NCBI RefSeq assembly: GCF_003369795.1
Contig: NZ_CP026730.1
Coordinates: 2,790,001-2,854,000, forward strand
Direction: 5' to 3'
Length of the DNA: 64,000 nt
Source: Streptomyces sp. CB09001
GTDB lineage: Bacteria; Actinomycetota; Actinomycetes; Streptomycetales; Streptomycetaceae
Positions 35,512 to 44,398 of this stretch are shown piece by piece. Each line of letters begins with the position of its first letter. The first letter of the stretch is position 1. The notes beneath the pieces are model-generated. The model did not search any database. It was given only the letters and a program-made list of their open reading frames with translations, and had not been told where the DNA came from. The translations under genes and the position numbers were made by a program.

Positions 35512-36032
35512 TCGGAGCGCTCGCGCACGTCCGCGAGGGTGGCGCCGGCGGTGGCGACGAGGTCCTTGGGCTCCATCGGGAAGACGGCGTACGGGGTGCC
35601 GGCGGCGGCCCAGACGACGTCGTGGGCGAGCAGGGACCGGTCGGCGAGCACCCGGGTCCTGGTCCGGTGCCCGAAGGGCGGCACCCCGCCGATCGCGTAT
35701 CCGGTCGTCTCCCGTACGACGTCGGCCTTGGCCCGGGTGACCTTCTCGGCACCGAGTTCCTCGCGGACCCGGTCCAGGTCGACACGGGAGGCGCCGTCCA
35801 TGAGGACCAGTACGGGCACGCCGTCGGCGGCGAAGATGAGCGACTTGCAGATCTGGCTCAGTTCGCAGCCGATGGCGGCGGCGGCCTCGGCGGCGGTGCG
35901 CGTGGCCTCCGGGAAGCGCCGGGCCCGTCCGGCCAGGTCGGCGAGGCCCAGTTCACCGAGGGCGGCGGCGAAGCGCGGGTGGGCGGCGGAGGCGTCGGGG
36001 GCGGAGTCGGAGGCGTCGTCGGTCGTCGTCAT
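35508..36032 (-). CDS. YbaK/EbsC-type aminoacyl-tRNA deacylase
   Basis: 174 aa. The YbaK fold is shown by CELSQICKSLIF (with the conserved Lys), VLVLMDGASRVD, TGYAIGGVPPFGH and VWAAAGTPYAVFPM. The family hydrolyses mischarged tRNAs such as Cys-tRNA-Pro. The ATG at 36032 is chosen because upstream frame sequence enters the terminator spacer. Coupled to the permease by a 4-bp overlap. Confidence 0.88.
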   Translation of the reverse strand: MTTTDDASDSAPDASAAHPRFAAALGELGLADLAGRARRFPEATRTAAEAAAAIGCELSQICKSLIFAADGVPVLVLMDGASRVDLDRVREELGAEKVTRAKADVVRETTGYAIGGVPPFGHRTRTRVLADRSLLAHDVVWAAAGTPYAVFPMEPKDLVATAGATLADVRERSE

Positions 36033-36107
36033 GGACCGCACCGTAGCGGTACGTGTAGCTGACAGGCGACCGGGTTGCGGGGCCGTCGGGTGCCCCGGAA
36101 CGGAGGA

Positions 36108-36150
36108 AGCCGGTGAGGGCAGCCCCGTCCCCACGGAGCCCTCACCGGCT
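36108..36150. terminator. Perfect 13-bp hairpin terminator downstream of the MMPL gene
   Basis: AGCCGGTGAGGGC (36108-36120) and GCCCTCACCGGCT (36138-36150) are exact reverse complements with a 17-nt loop, 40 nt past the leftward MMPL stop. No T-tract. Confidence 0.8.
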
Positions 36151-36190
36151 GGTCTGTCGCCGTCCTCCGGTCAGAGGCGGGGGTGGCGGG

Positions 36191-38428
36191 TCAGGTGCGC
36201 ACCAGCTCCCGGTCCTCGCCGGGGCCGGTGCCGCGCTCGGCGGCCGTGCGCAGGCCCTCGCCCTCGACGTCCACGTTGGGCAGCGCGCGGTCCAGCCACT
36301 TCGGCAGCCACCAGGCCCTCTTGCCGAGCAGGGCGAGGACCGCCGGGACGATGGCCATGCGGACGACGAACGCGTCGAAGAAGACGGCGATCGCGAGGCC
36401 GAAGCCGATCATCTTGACCATGGACTCGCTGGAGCCGATGAAGCCCGCGAAGACCGCCATCATGATCACCGCGGCGGCGGTGACGACCCGGGCGCCGTGC
36501 TTGAAGCCGGTGACGATCGCCTGGTGAGGCTTCTCGCCGTGGACGTAGGCCTCCCGCATGCGGGTGACCAGGAAGACCTCGTAGTCCATCGCCAGGCCGA
36601 AGACCACGCCGACCATGAAGATCGGCATCATCGACATGACCGGGCCGGTCTCCTCGACGCCCATCAGGCCGGACAGCCAGCCCCACTGGAAGACCGCGAC
36701 GACCGCGCCGAGGGCCGCCATGACGGAGAGCAGGAAGCCGAGGGCCGCCTTCAGCGGGACCAGGATCGAGCGGAAGACCACGATCAGCAGGAGGAAGGCC
36801 AGGCCGACGACCAGGACCAGGTACGGCACCAGCGCGTCGTTGAGCTTCTGACTGACGTCGATGTTCATCGCCGTCGAACCGGTGACCAGGGTCTCGGCGC
36901 CGGTCTCGGCCTCGATGTCGCCGCCCGCGTCGCGGATGGCGTGCACCAGGTCCTCGGTCTGCACGGAGGACGGCTTGGAGTCCGGGACCACGGTGATCGT
37001 CGCGGTGTCGCCGCCCTTGTTGGGCGCGGGCGGGGCCACCGCCACGACGCCGTCGAGGCCCTTGATCTGCTTCTCGACGTCGGTGAAGGCGTCCTTGGGT
37101 GCGTCGCTGCCCTTCGCGTCCACGACGACCATCAGGGGGCCGTTGAAGCCGGGGCCGAAGCCCTCGGAGAGCAGGTCGTAGGCGCGGCGCTGGGTCGTGG
37201 ACGTCGGCTGGGAGCCGTCGTCGGGCAGGCCCAGCTCCAGGGAGGTCGCGGGGACCGCGGCGGCGCCGAGGCCGATGACGCCCAGCAGGAGGACGGCGAG
37301 GGGACGGCGGACGACGAAGCTGGCCCAGCGGGTGCCCAGGTTGGCCTTCGGCCGGCCGGCCGGCTGGTCCGGCTTCGGCTCGGCCTTGCGGGAGCGGCCG
37401 GGCAGCCTGCCCTTCGCTCCGGCGGGCCTGACCCTGCGACCGGCGTAGCCGAGCATGGCGGGGATCATCGTGAGGGCGATCAGGACCGCGATGGCGACGG
37501 TTCCGGCCGCCGCGATGCCCATCTTGGTGAGCATCGGGATGTTGACGACCGCGAGACCCACCAGGGCGATGACGACGGTGAGGCCGGCGAAGACGACCGC
37601 GGAGCCCGCGGTGCCGACCGCCCGCCCGGCGGCCTCCTCGCGTTCGCGCCCCTCGGCGAGTTCGGCGCGGTAGCGGGAGACGATGAACAGGGCGTAGTCG
37701 ATGCCGACCGCGAGGCCGATCATCATCGCCAGGATCGAGGTGGTCGAGCCCAGTTCGAGCACGCTCGCGAGCGCGGTGATCGAGGAGACGCCGATGCCGA
37801 CGCCGATCAGGGCGGTGAGCAGGGGCAGCCCGGCCGCGACCAGGGAGCCGAAGGTGATGACCAGGACGACGGCGGCGACCGCGATGCCGATGACCTCGGT
37901 GGCGCCGGTCTCCGGGACGGCCTGGAGCGCGTCACCGCCGATCTCGACGCTCAGCCCGGCGTCACGCGCCTGCTGGGCGGCGTCCTCCAGGGCGTCCTTG
38001 GTGGACTCCTCCAGCTCCATGCCGGAGACGTCGTACTTCACCGAGGCGTAGGCGATGGTGCCGTCCTTGCTGACGGCGTCGCCGGTGTAGGGGTCGGCGA
38101 CCGAGGCGACCTCGGAGCCGTCCGCCAGTTCGTCGACGGTCTTCTCGACGGTCGCCTTGTTGCCGGCGTCCGTCATCTTCTCGCCGGAGGGCGCCTTGAA
38201 GACGACCCGTGCGGTCGCTCCGTCGGCGCTCGCCCCGGGGAAGCGCTGTTCCAGCAGGTCGAAGGCCTTCTGGGCCTCCGTTCCGGGGATGGAGAAGGAG
38301 GAGTTGCCGGCGGGCGGGGCGCTGGCGGCGCCGACGCCGGCGAGCGTCAGCAGGGCCACCCAGATCAGGGCGACGAAGTGCCGTCGGCGAAAGGCGAGCC
38401 GGCCGAGTTTGTAGAGGAACGTGGCCAC
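36191..38428 (-). CDS. MMPL/RND-family transporter
   Basis: 745 aa with about 12 helices and two large extracytoplasmic loops, the MmpL plan. TM4-type motif GLAVGIDYALFIVSRYR and its counterpart GLAMDYEVFLVTRMREAYV carry the conserved Asp-Tyr pairs that relay protons. Likely exports lipids or drugs. The GTG at 38428 has GGGAG about 10 nt upstream. A TetR gene precedes it by 111 bp on the same strand, so it is probably regulated by that repressor. Confidence 0.92.
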   Translation of the reverse strand: MATFLYKLGRLAFRRRHFVALIWVALLTLAGVGAASAPPAGNSSFSIPGTEAQKAFDLLEQRFPGASADGATARVVFKAPSGEKMTDAGNKATVEKTVDELADGSEVASVADPYTGDAVSKDGTIAYASVKYDVSGMELEESTKDALEDAAQQARDAGLSVEIGGDALQAVPETGATEVIGIAVAAVVLVITFGSLVAAGLPLLTALIGVGIGVSSITALASVLELGSTTSILAMMIGLAVGIDYALFIVSRYRAELAEGREREEAAGRAVGTAGSAVVFAGLTVVIALVGLAVVNIPMLTKMGIAAAGTVAIAVLIALTMIPAMLGYAGRRVRPAGAKGRLPGRSRKAEPKPDQPAGRPKANLGTRWASFVVRRPLAVLLLGVIGLGAAAVPATSLELGLPDDGSQPTSTTQRRAYDLLSEGFGPGFNGPLMVVVDAKGSDAPKDAFTDVEKQIKGLDGVVAVAPPAPNKGGDTATITVVPDSKPSSVQTEDLVHAIRDAGGDIEAETGAETLVTGSTAMNIDVSQKLNDALVPYLVLVVGLAFLLLIVVFRSILVPLKAALGFLLSVMAALGAVVAVFQWGWLSGLMGVEETGPVMSMMPIFMVGVVFGLAMDYEVFLVTRMREAYVHGEKPHQAIVTGFKHGARVVTAAAVIMMAVFAGFIGSSESMVKMIGFGLAIAVFFDAFVVRMAIVPAVLALLGKRAWWLPKWLDRALPNVDVEGEGLRTAAERGTGPGEDRELVRT

Positions 38429-38539
38429 GGGGGCGTACTCCCGGTCAGGTCGTGGGTCTTCAGGGCAGGGGGGATCGGCCCGACGACGTGAGCGGTTACG
38501 TCAGGTGGGGCTCAGGTGTCCCTGGGGTGCAGGGACGTG

Positions 38540-39139
38540 TCAGTGGGTGGAGACGCCGAGTGCGGGGAGGATCACGGCGTCGATGTAGGAGGTGAGGAAC
38601 TCCCGGGTCGGCGGCTGGTCGTCCAGCAGCGTGCGGGTGGCGAATCCGCCGACCATCATGTGCACGAGGAAGTCCAGCGCCGGACAGTCCGCTCTGATCT
38701 CACCGCGGTCGACGGCGCGTTGCAGCACGCGCTGGAACTCCGCCATCTCCGGTTCGATGAGCTGGTCCCGGAACGCCTGGCGCAGGTCCGGGTTCTGGTG
38801 CAGCGCCATGGCGACGCCCCGCATCAGCGCGGAGTTCTGTTCCATGGTGCAGTCGTCCTCACGCGCCATCAGGGCGTGCAGGTCGCCGCGGAGCGACCCG
38901 GTGTCGACGTCGCCGATCTCGCCGGGCTTGTTGTGCCGGATGGCCTTGACGACCAGCTCCGGCTTGCCGCCCCACTGGCGGTAGAGCGTCGCCTTGCTGG
39001 ACCGGGTGCGGGCGGCCACGGCGTCCATGGTGAGGGCGTCGTACCCGACTTCGCGGAGCAGGTCGAGCACGGCCTCGTACAGCTCGGCCTCGCGCTCGGG
39101 AGTGATCCGGCTGCGGCGCGCGGTGGCGGTCTCCGTCAT
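38540..39139 (-). CDS. TetR-family repressor of the MMPL gene
   Basis: 199 aa. The N-terminal helix-turn-helix reads YDALTMDAVAARTRSSKATL followed by YRQWGGKPELV (about 30-60), the TetR hallmark. The ligand domain ends in DFLVHMMVGGFATRTLL. The ATG at 39139 is preferred: GGGGAG lies 8 nt upstream, whereas the in-frame GTG three codons earlier is too close to it. Two matching operator-like palindromes lie just upstream. Confidence 0.9.
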   Translation of the reverse strand: MTETATARRSRITPEREAELYEAVLDLLREVGYDALTMDAVAARTRSSKATLYRQWGGKPELVVKAIRHNKPGEIGDVDTGSLRGDLHALMAREDDCTMEQNSALMRGVAMALHQNPDLRQAFRDQLIEPEMAEFQRVLQRAVDRGEIRADCPALDFLVHMMVGGFATRTLLDDQPPTREFLTSYIDAVILPALGVSTH

Positions 39140-39185
39140 CTCGCTCACTCCCCTCTCCGTCCGGTCGGCCGGTCCACTCGACCGG

Positions 39186-39248
39186 AACGACACCGTTTCG
39201 TACATGACGAATGTACCCCACCGTCTAGCGAAACGAAACGGTTTCGTT
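39186..39248. promoter_or_regulatory. Paired TetR operators
   Basis: AACGAAACGGTTTCGTT (39232-39248) is a perfect palindrome around a central G. AACGACACCGTTTCGTA (39186-39202) is the same 17-mer with a few changes; the two sites are 46 bp apart. They lie 47-109 bp before the TetR start and also 63-125 bp before the divergent tricorn gene, so both could be controlled. Confidence 0.75.
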
Positions 39249-39310
39249 CGTGGTCTGGGTCACGGTTGTCGGCACCGCATAAGTTGCCGGTGCCCGGCCC
39301 CCGGAAAAGC

Positions 39311-42300
39311 ATGGGGCGGGTGAGTTATCTGCGCCTTCCGCACCTCAGTGGCGACCAGCTGTGCTTCGTGGCCGAGGACGACCTCTGGCTCGCGTCCCTC
39401 GACGGTCCGGGCCGGGCCTGGCGGCTCACCGTCGACCGCACCAAGGCCGGTCCCCCGCGCTTCTCCCCCGACGGCCGGCACATCGCGTACACCAGCTGGC
39501 GCAGCCTCGTGCCGGAGGTCCACCTCGTGCCGGTGGACGGCGGCCCCGGGCGGCAGCTCACCCACTGGGGCGGCTTCGACACCCGGGTCTGCGGCTGGTC
39601 GCCGCCCGATCCCGACGGCACCACCGCCGTCCTCGCCGTCGCCTCGCACGGGGAGCCCTTCTCGCACCTGACCTGGGCCTACAAGGTCACCCCCGACGGC
39701 GATCCCGGCCGCAAGCTGCCCTGGGGGCCGGTCACCGACATCCAGGCCGCCGACCTCGACGGCGAGCGCAGGACCCTGCTCCTGACCGGCACCCCGCCGC
39801 ACGAACCGGCCGCCTGGAAGCGCTACCGGGGCGGCGCCACGGGCCGGCTCTGGCTGCACGGGGAGCGGATCCTGCCCGACCTCGGCGGGCACCTGGCCGC
39901 CCCCATGTTCGTCGGCGGCCGGATCGCCTTCCTCTCCGACCACGAGGGCGTCGGCAACCTCTACTCCTGCGCGCCGGACGGTTCCGGCCTGCGCCGCCAC
40001 ACCGACCACGACGCGTTCTACGCCCGCAACGCCGCGAGCGACGGCACCCGGGTGGTGTACCAGTGCGCGGGCGACCTGTGGATCGTGGACGACCTCGCAC
40101 CCGGTTCGGCGCCGCGCCGGCTCGACGTGCGGCTGAGCGGTCCGCGCGCGGGACGGCGTCCCTACCAGGTGCCCGCTGCCCAGCACGTGGGCGGCATCTC
40201 CGTGGACGAGACCGGCCGCGCGAGCGCCGTCGTGGTGCGCGGCAGCCTGTACTGGCTCACCCACCGCGACGGCCCGGCCCGCACCATCGCGGACACCCCG
40301 GGGGTACGGGTGCGGCTGCCGGAGATGCTCGGGGAGAGCGGGCGGATCGCGTACGTGACGGACGCGGAGGGTGAGGACGCCGTCGAGATCTCCTACCTGC
40401 CCCGGGCGACCGGCGGCCGCGCGGCCCGGCGGCTCGCCTCCGGCCGCCTCGGCCGGGTCCTGGAGCTGGTGTCGGACCCGGCGGGCGACCGGCTCGCCGT
40501 CGCCTCGCACGACGGACGGCTGCTGATCCTCGACGTCGCGGAGCCCGACACGGAGGTGGCACTGGCGCTGGACGCGGTGGACGCCGGGTACCCGGTGGAC
40601 GCGCGGGACACGGCGGAAGAGGACGCGGCGGGGACGACCGCCCGGGCGGACACGACCCCGGACACCACCCCGGACGCCCCCACCGAGGACACCGACGCCG
40701 GGGACACCGGCACGCCGCTGACCGACGCGGGAGACGGTACGCCGGGAGGTGACTCCGCGACCGGTGGCGCCGCGGGAGGCGGAACGGCCACCAGTGGCAC
40801 GGCGGGCAGCGTCCCCGCGGGAGGAGGCGGCCGGGCGGGAAGCGCCCCTGCGGGAGGCGACACGGCGGGAGGCGACACGGCGGCCGACGCTCCAGGGGCA
40901 GGTGCGCCGCGCGAGGAGCCCGGCCCCGGCCCCGGACCGGACGCCGGGAGCACCGGCACCCCGGGCGACCCGGGCGTCCCCCCGCCCGCCGGAAGCCTCG
41001 GCACGGACGTCCCCGGCGTCGCCGCCGACGCCGGGGGCACCGTGACGCCGGGCGCCCCCGGCACCCCCGCAACCGCCTCAGGGCAGGTCACCGAGCTGAT
41101 CCGCTCCGTCAACGGCCCCGTGCGCGACCTCGCCTTCTCCCCCGACGGGACCTGGCTCACCTGGTCGCACCCGGGCATCGGGCGCACCCTGCGGCAGATC
41201 AAGATGGCCCGGATCGACGGACCGGAGGGCACCCTGGTCGTCGACGTCACCAACGGCCGCTTCGAGGACGAGAACCCGGTGTTCACCCGGGACGGCCGCT
41301 ACCTCGCCTTCCTGTCCTGGCGCGGCTTCGACCCGGTGTACGACGTGCACACCGGCGACCTGTCCTTCCCGCTGGGCTGCCGCCCCTACCTGGTGCCGCT
41401 GTCCTCGGCGACCCCCTCCCCCTTCGCCCTCAACCCCGAGGGCCGTCCCGCGGCCGGCGGCCTGGACCCGCTGGAGGAGGAGCCCGGCGAGGGCGGCGCG
41501 GTGACCGTCGAGGTCGAGGGTCTGGAGAGCCGGGTCACGCCGTTCCCGGTCACCGCTTCCAAGTACTCGGCGCTGGAGCCGGTCGCGGGCGGCGGCCTGG
41601 TCTGGCTGCGCTGGCCGATCTCGGGTGCGCTCGGCGAGACCTTCGCCAACCCGGCGGACCCGAGCGAGCGACCCACGCTGGAACACTTCAACCTGGCCAA
41701 GGCGAAGAAGTCGGAGCTGGTCGACCACCTGGACTGGTTCCGGGTCAGCGGCGACGGCAGCCGCCTGGTCGTGCTCGACGAGGGCGACCTGCGCGCCGTA
41801 CCGGCGGCCGAGGTGGGCGACGGCGACTCGACCACCTGGATCGACCTGCGCCGCGTCCTGCACGAGGTCGACCCGGCCGCCGAGTGGCGCCAGGCGTACG
41901 ACGAGGCGGGCCGGCTGATCCGCGCCTACTTCTGGGACCCCGGCATGTGCGGCATCGACTGGGACGCGGTCCTGGACCAGTACCGTCCGCTGCTCGAACG
42001 GGTCGCCTCCCCCGACGAGTTCGCCGACCTGCTGCGCGAGGTGCTCGGCGAACTGGGCACCTCGCACGCCTACGTGGTCGCCGCCCGGCGCAACGAGGGC
42101 CCGGCGCACTACCAGCGCTGGCAGGGCCTGCTGGGCGCCAACTTCGCCTGCCGGGACGGACGGTGGCTGGTCCGGCGGATCCTGCCGGGCGACTCCTCCG
42201 ATTCCAAGGCCCGCTCCCCGCTGGCCGGCACGGGCATCCGCGACGGGGCCGTGCTGACCCACGTCGACGGCCGCCCGGTCGACCCGGTCCTCGGCCCGTC

Positions 42301-43102
42301 CCCGCTGCTGGCGGGCGCGGGCGGTACGACGGTGGAGCTGACCTTCGCGCCCGGCGAGGGGTGCCGGGGGCCCGCCCGCCGGGTGGCCGTCGTACCGCTC
42401 GTCGACGAACGCCCCTTGCGCTACCAGGACTGGGTGGCCAAGCGCCGCGAGGTGGTGCGGGAGTTGAGCGGCGGACGGTGCGGCTACCTGCACATCCCCG
42501 ACATGGGCGGCTCCGGCTGGGCGCAGTTCAACCGCGACCTGCGCATGGAGGTGTCCCGGCCCGCGCTCATCGTGGACGTGCGCGGCAACGCGGGCGGGCA
42601 CATCAGCGAGCTGGTCATCGAGAAGCTGACCCGGACCATCCTGGGCTGGGACCTGACCCGGGACGCCCAGCCGGTGTCGTACACCTCCAACGCGCCGCGC
42701 GGTCCGGTCGTCGCGCTCGCCGACGAGGCGACGTCCTCCGACGGCGACATGATCACGGCGGCGTTCAAGCTGCTGCGCCTCGGCCCGGTGGTCGGGCAGC
42801 GCACCTGGGGCGGGGTGGTCGGCATGACCGGCCGGCACCGGCTCGGCGACGGCTCGGTGATCACGGTGCCGATGAACGCGGCCTGGTTCGACGCCTACGG
42901 CTGGACCGTGGAGAACTACGGCGTCGCCCCGGACGTCGAGGCGCTGCGCACCCCGCTGGACTGGGCCGAGGGCCGCTACCCGGTCCTCGACGAGGCGGTA
43001 CGGCTGGCGTTGGAGCTGCTGAAGACCAACCCGCCCGCCACGCCGCCCGGTTATGACGCCGTGCCGGACCGGTCGCGCCCGCCACTGCCGCCGCGGGAGT
43101 AG
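39311..43102 (+). CDS. Tricorn-type protease with extended linker
   Basis: 1263-aa cytosolic serine protease that trims peptides released by the proteasome. Order: six-bladed beta-propeller (about 1-425), a low-complexity Gly/Ala/Pro/Thr/Asp stretch (about 430-593), second propeller (about 595-830), helical C1 domain, PDZ, C2. The catalytic residues align as S918-H919 (LGTSHAYV), S1143-D1144 (EATSSDGDM) and E1201 (TVENYGVAP). Typical tricorns are about 1070 aa; the excess equals the linker. ATG at 39311 with GGAAAA upstream; GTG at 39320 is an alternative. Confidence 0.92.
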   Translation: MGRVSYLRLPHLSGDQLCFVAEDDLWLASLDGPGRAWRLTVDRTKAGPPRFSPDGRHIAYTSWRSLVPEVHLVPVDGGPGRQLTHWGGFDTRVCGWSPPDPDGTTAVLAVASHGEPFSHLTWAYKVTPDGDPGRKLPWGPVTDIQAADLDGERRTLLLTGTPPHEPAAWKRYRGGATGRLWLHGERILPDLGGHLAAPMFVGGRIAFLSDHEGVGNLYSCAPDGSGLRRHTDHDAFYARNAASDGTRVVYQCAGDLWIVDDLAPGSAPRRLDVRLSGPRAGRRPYQVPAAQHVGGISVDETGRASAVVVRGSLYWLTHRDGPARTIADTPGVRVRLPEMLGESGRIAYVTDAEGEDAVEISYLPRATGGRAARRLASGRLGRVLELVSDPAGDRLAVASHDGRLLILDVAEPDTEVALALDAVDAGYPVDARDTAEEDAAGTTARADTTPDTTPDAPTEDTDAGDTGTPLTDAGDGTPGGDSATGGAAGGGTATSGTAGSVPAGGGGRAGSAPAGGDTAGGDTAADAPGAGAPREEPGPGPGPDAGSTGTPGDPGVPPPAGSLGTDVPGVAADAGGTVTPGAPGTPATASGQVTELIRSVNGPVRDLAFSPDGTWLTWSHPGIGRTLRQIKMARIDGPEGTLVVDVTNGRFEDENPVFTRDGRYLAFLSWRGFDPVYDVHTGDLSFPLGCRPYLVPLSSATPSPFALNPEGRPAAGGLDPLEEEPGEGGAVTVEVEGLESRVTPFPVTASKYSALEPVAGGGLVWLRWPISGALGETFANPADPSERPTLEHFNLAKAKKSELVDHLDWFRVSGDGSRLVVLDEGDLRAVPAAEVGDGDSTTWIDLRRVLHEVDPAAEWRQAYDEAGRLIRAYFWDPGMCGIDWDAVLDQYRPLLERVASPDEFADLLREVLGELGTSHAYVVAARRNEGPAHYQRWQGLLGANFACRDGRWLVRRILPGDSSDSKARSPLAGTGIRDGAVLTHVDGRPVDPVLGPSPLLAGAGGTTVELTFAPGEGCRGPARRVAVVPLVDERPLRYQDWVAKRREVVRELSGGRCGYLHIPDMGGSGWAQFNRDLRMEVSRPALIVDVRGNAGGHISELVIEKLTRTILGWDLTRDAQPVSYTSNAPRGPVVALADEATSSDGDMITAAFKLLRLGPVVGQRTWGGVVGMTGRHRLGDGSVITVPMNAAWFDAYGWTVENYGVAPDVEALRTPLDWAEGRYPVLDEAVRLALELLKTNPPATPPGYDAVPDRSRPPLPPRE

Positions 43103-43134
43103 GAACCTCCACCAGGCCTCTGGTCGCACGGGAA

Positions 43135-43168
43135 AGGGCGCCCACCCGGTCAACCCGGTGGGCGCCCT
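43135..43168. terminator. Bidirectional hairpin terminator
   Basis: AGGGCGCCCACC (43135-43146) is the exact reverse complement of GGTGGGCGCCCT (43157-43168). It sits between the convergent tricorn and small charged-protein genes, 33 nt past the first stop and 20 nt past the second. Confidence 0.8.
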
Positions 43169-43188
43169 CTCACCTCAGCGGCGGCGCG

Positions 43189-43416
43189 TCAGGCGTCGAA
43201 GCTGTCCTGGAGCCGGTCGTCCTCGTCGCGACGGCGCGAGGCCGGGTCCTGGTGCTCCGACTCGCGGCGACGCGAGGCCGGGGAGGACGGGTCGTTCTCG
43301 TCCTCGTCGCGACGGCGGTCGCGGTTCTGGAACTGGTCCCGCGCCTGCTCGGCACGCTGCTTGCCCTGCTGCTGCATGCGCTCGGCCTTGTCCTGGAACT
43401 GGTCCTTCATACCCAT
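43189..43416 (-). CDS. Small highly charged protein
   Basis: 75 aa, hydrophilic and probably disordered or helical. MKDQFQDKAERMQQQGKQRA is followed by a run of Arg/Asp/Glu with the repeated unit DPASRRRDEDD / SPASRRRESEH. AGGAG lies 9 nt before the ATG at 43416; a second ATG is two codons on. The reading frame is supported by its ribosome site and the flanking terminator. Similar short charged proteins occur in other streptomycetes; function unknown. Confidence 0.75.
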   Translation of the reverse strand: MGMKDQFQDKAERMQQQGKQRAEQARDQFQNRDRRRDEDENDPSSPASRRRESEHQDPASRRRDEDDRLQDSFDA

Positions 43417-43504
43417 GTGGGTTCACTCCTGTGGTGATCGGGCCCGACCGGATCGGCCGGGCGCTCGATCAGATTCACACGAGCGGTGACCGTGCGCATG
43501 TCGA

Positions 43505-44398
43505 TCACTTACGGACCGTAGTCGTGCTGGTCGGGCGGTGTTCGTCGGCCGCTCCACCGGCCCCGACGAGGCCCGTCCGCAGACCGATGAGCCGGTCCCC
43601 GAAGCGCCGCATCTCGCGCTGTCCGACCGTGCCGATGACGGCCGGCAGGTAGCCGCGCACGCCCTGCATGCCGCGCAGCCACCACTGCCCGTAGACGTGC
43701 GCGGAGCGGCGCTCGACGCCCTCCACGAGCCGGTCGACCGCCGGGCCCAGCGGGTAGGTCTTGTTGGTCGGCCAGGGCAGCCGCTGCCGCAACTCCCGCA
43801 TGACGTCGTCCTGGTCGGCGCCGCGCACCATGTCGGTGTCGGTCCAGGACAGGTAGCCGACGCCGACCTTCACGCCCCGGTGCCCGACCTCGCCGCGCAG
43901 ACTGTGCGCGTACGCCTCGACGCCGGACTTGGAGGCGCAGTAGGCGCTCATCATGGGGGCCGGGGTGAGGGCGGCCAGCGAGGCGATCTGGAGCAGGTAG
44001 CCGCGACTCTCCAGCAGCGATGGCAGGAAGGCGCGGGCGGTGACGGCCGAGCCGATCAGGTTGACCTCGATGACCCGCCGCCAGGACTCCGGGTCGGAGT
44101 CGACGAAGGGGCCGCCGGTGGCGACGCCCGCGTTGGCGACGACGATGTCGACCTTCCCGAAGCGCTCCTTCACCTCCGCCGCCACCCGGGCCATCGCCTC
44201 GTGGTCGGTGACGTCGGCGTGCCAGTGGTCGCTGTCGCTGTGCAACCGGGCGGAGACCTGCTTGAGTTCGTCCGGTTCCAGGCCGACCAGCGCCACCTTG
44301 ACCCCGCGCGCGGACAGTTTGCGGGCCATCAGCTCCCCGACGCCCCGCGCGGCTCCGGTGACGACGGCGACCCGTCCTTCCAGGCTCACCCTGCTCAT
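43505..44398 (-). CDS. Short-chain dehydrogenase/reductase
   Basis: 297-aa classical SDR. The cofactor motif TGAARGVG is at 14-21, NAG at 89-91, and the catalytic set is S140, Y153 and K157 (SAYCASKSGV). A C-terminal extension of about 50 residues (LVEGVERRSAHVYGQWW onward) is seen in mycobacterial SadH-like enzymes. The ATG overlaps the hydrolase stop (ATGA). Third gene of the monooxygenase operon; it could oxidise an alcohol product of the pathway. Confidence 0.9.
   Translation of the reverse strand: MSRVSLEGRVAVVTGAARGVGELMARKLSARGVKVALVGLEPDELKQVSARLHSDSDHWHADVTDHEAMARVAAEVKERFGKVDIVVANAGVATGGPFVDSDPESWRRVIEVNLIGSAVTARAFLPSLLESRGYLLQIASLAALTPAPMMSAYCASKSGVEAYAHSLRGEVGHRGVKVGVGYLSWTDTDMVRGADQDDVMRELRQRLPWPTNKTYPLGPAVDRLVEGVERRSAHVYGQWWLRGMQGVRGYLPAVIGTVGQREMRRFGDRLIGLRTGLVGAGGAADEHRPTSTTTVRK

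Noticed and set aside
36113..38491. 792-codon plus-strand frame over the MMPL gene
   Set aside because: Asp/His/Arg-rich antisense shadow with no recognisable domain; MMPL on the other strand is unambiguous.
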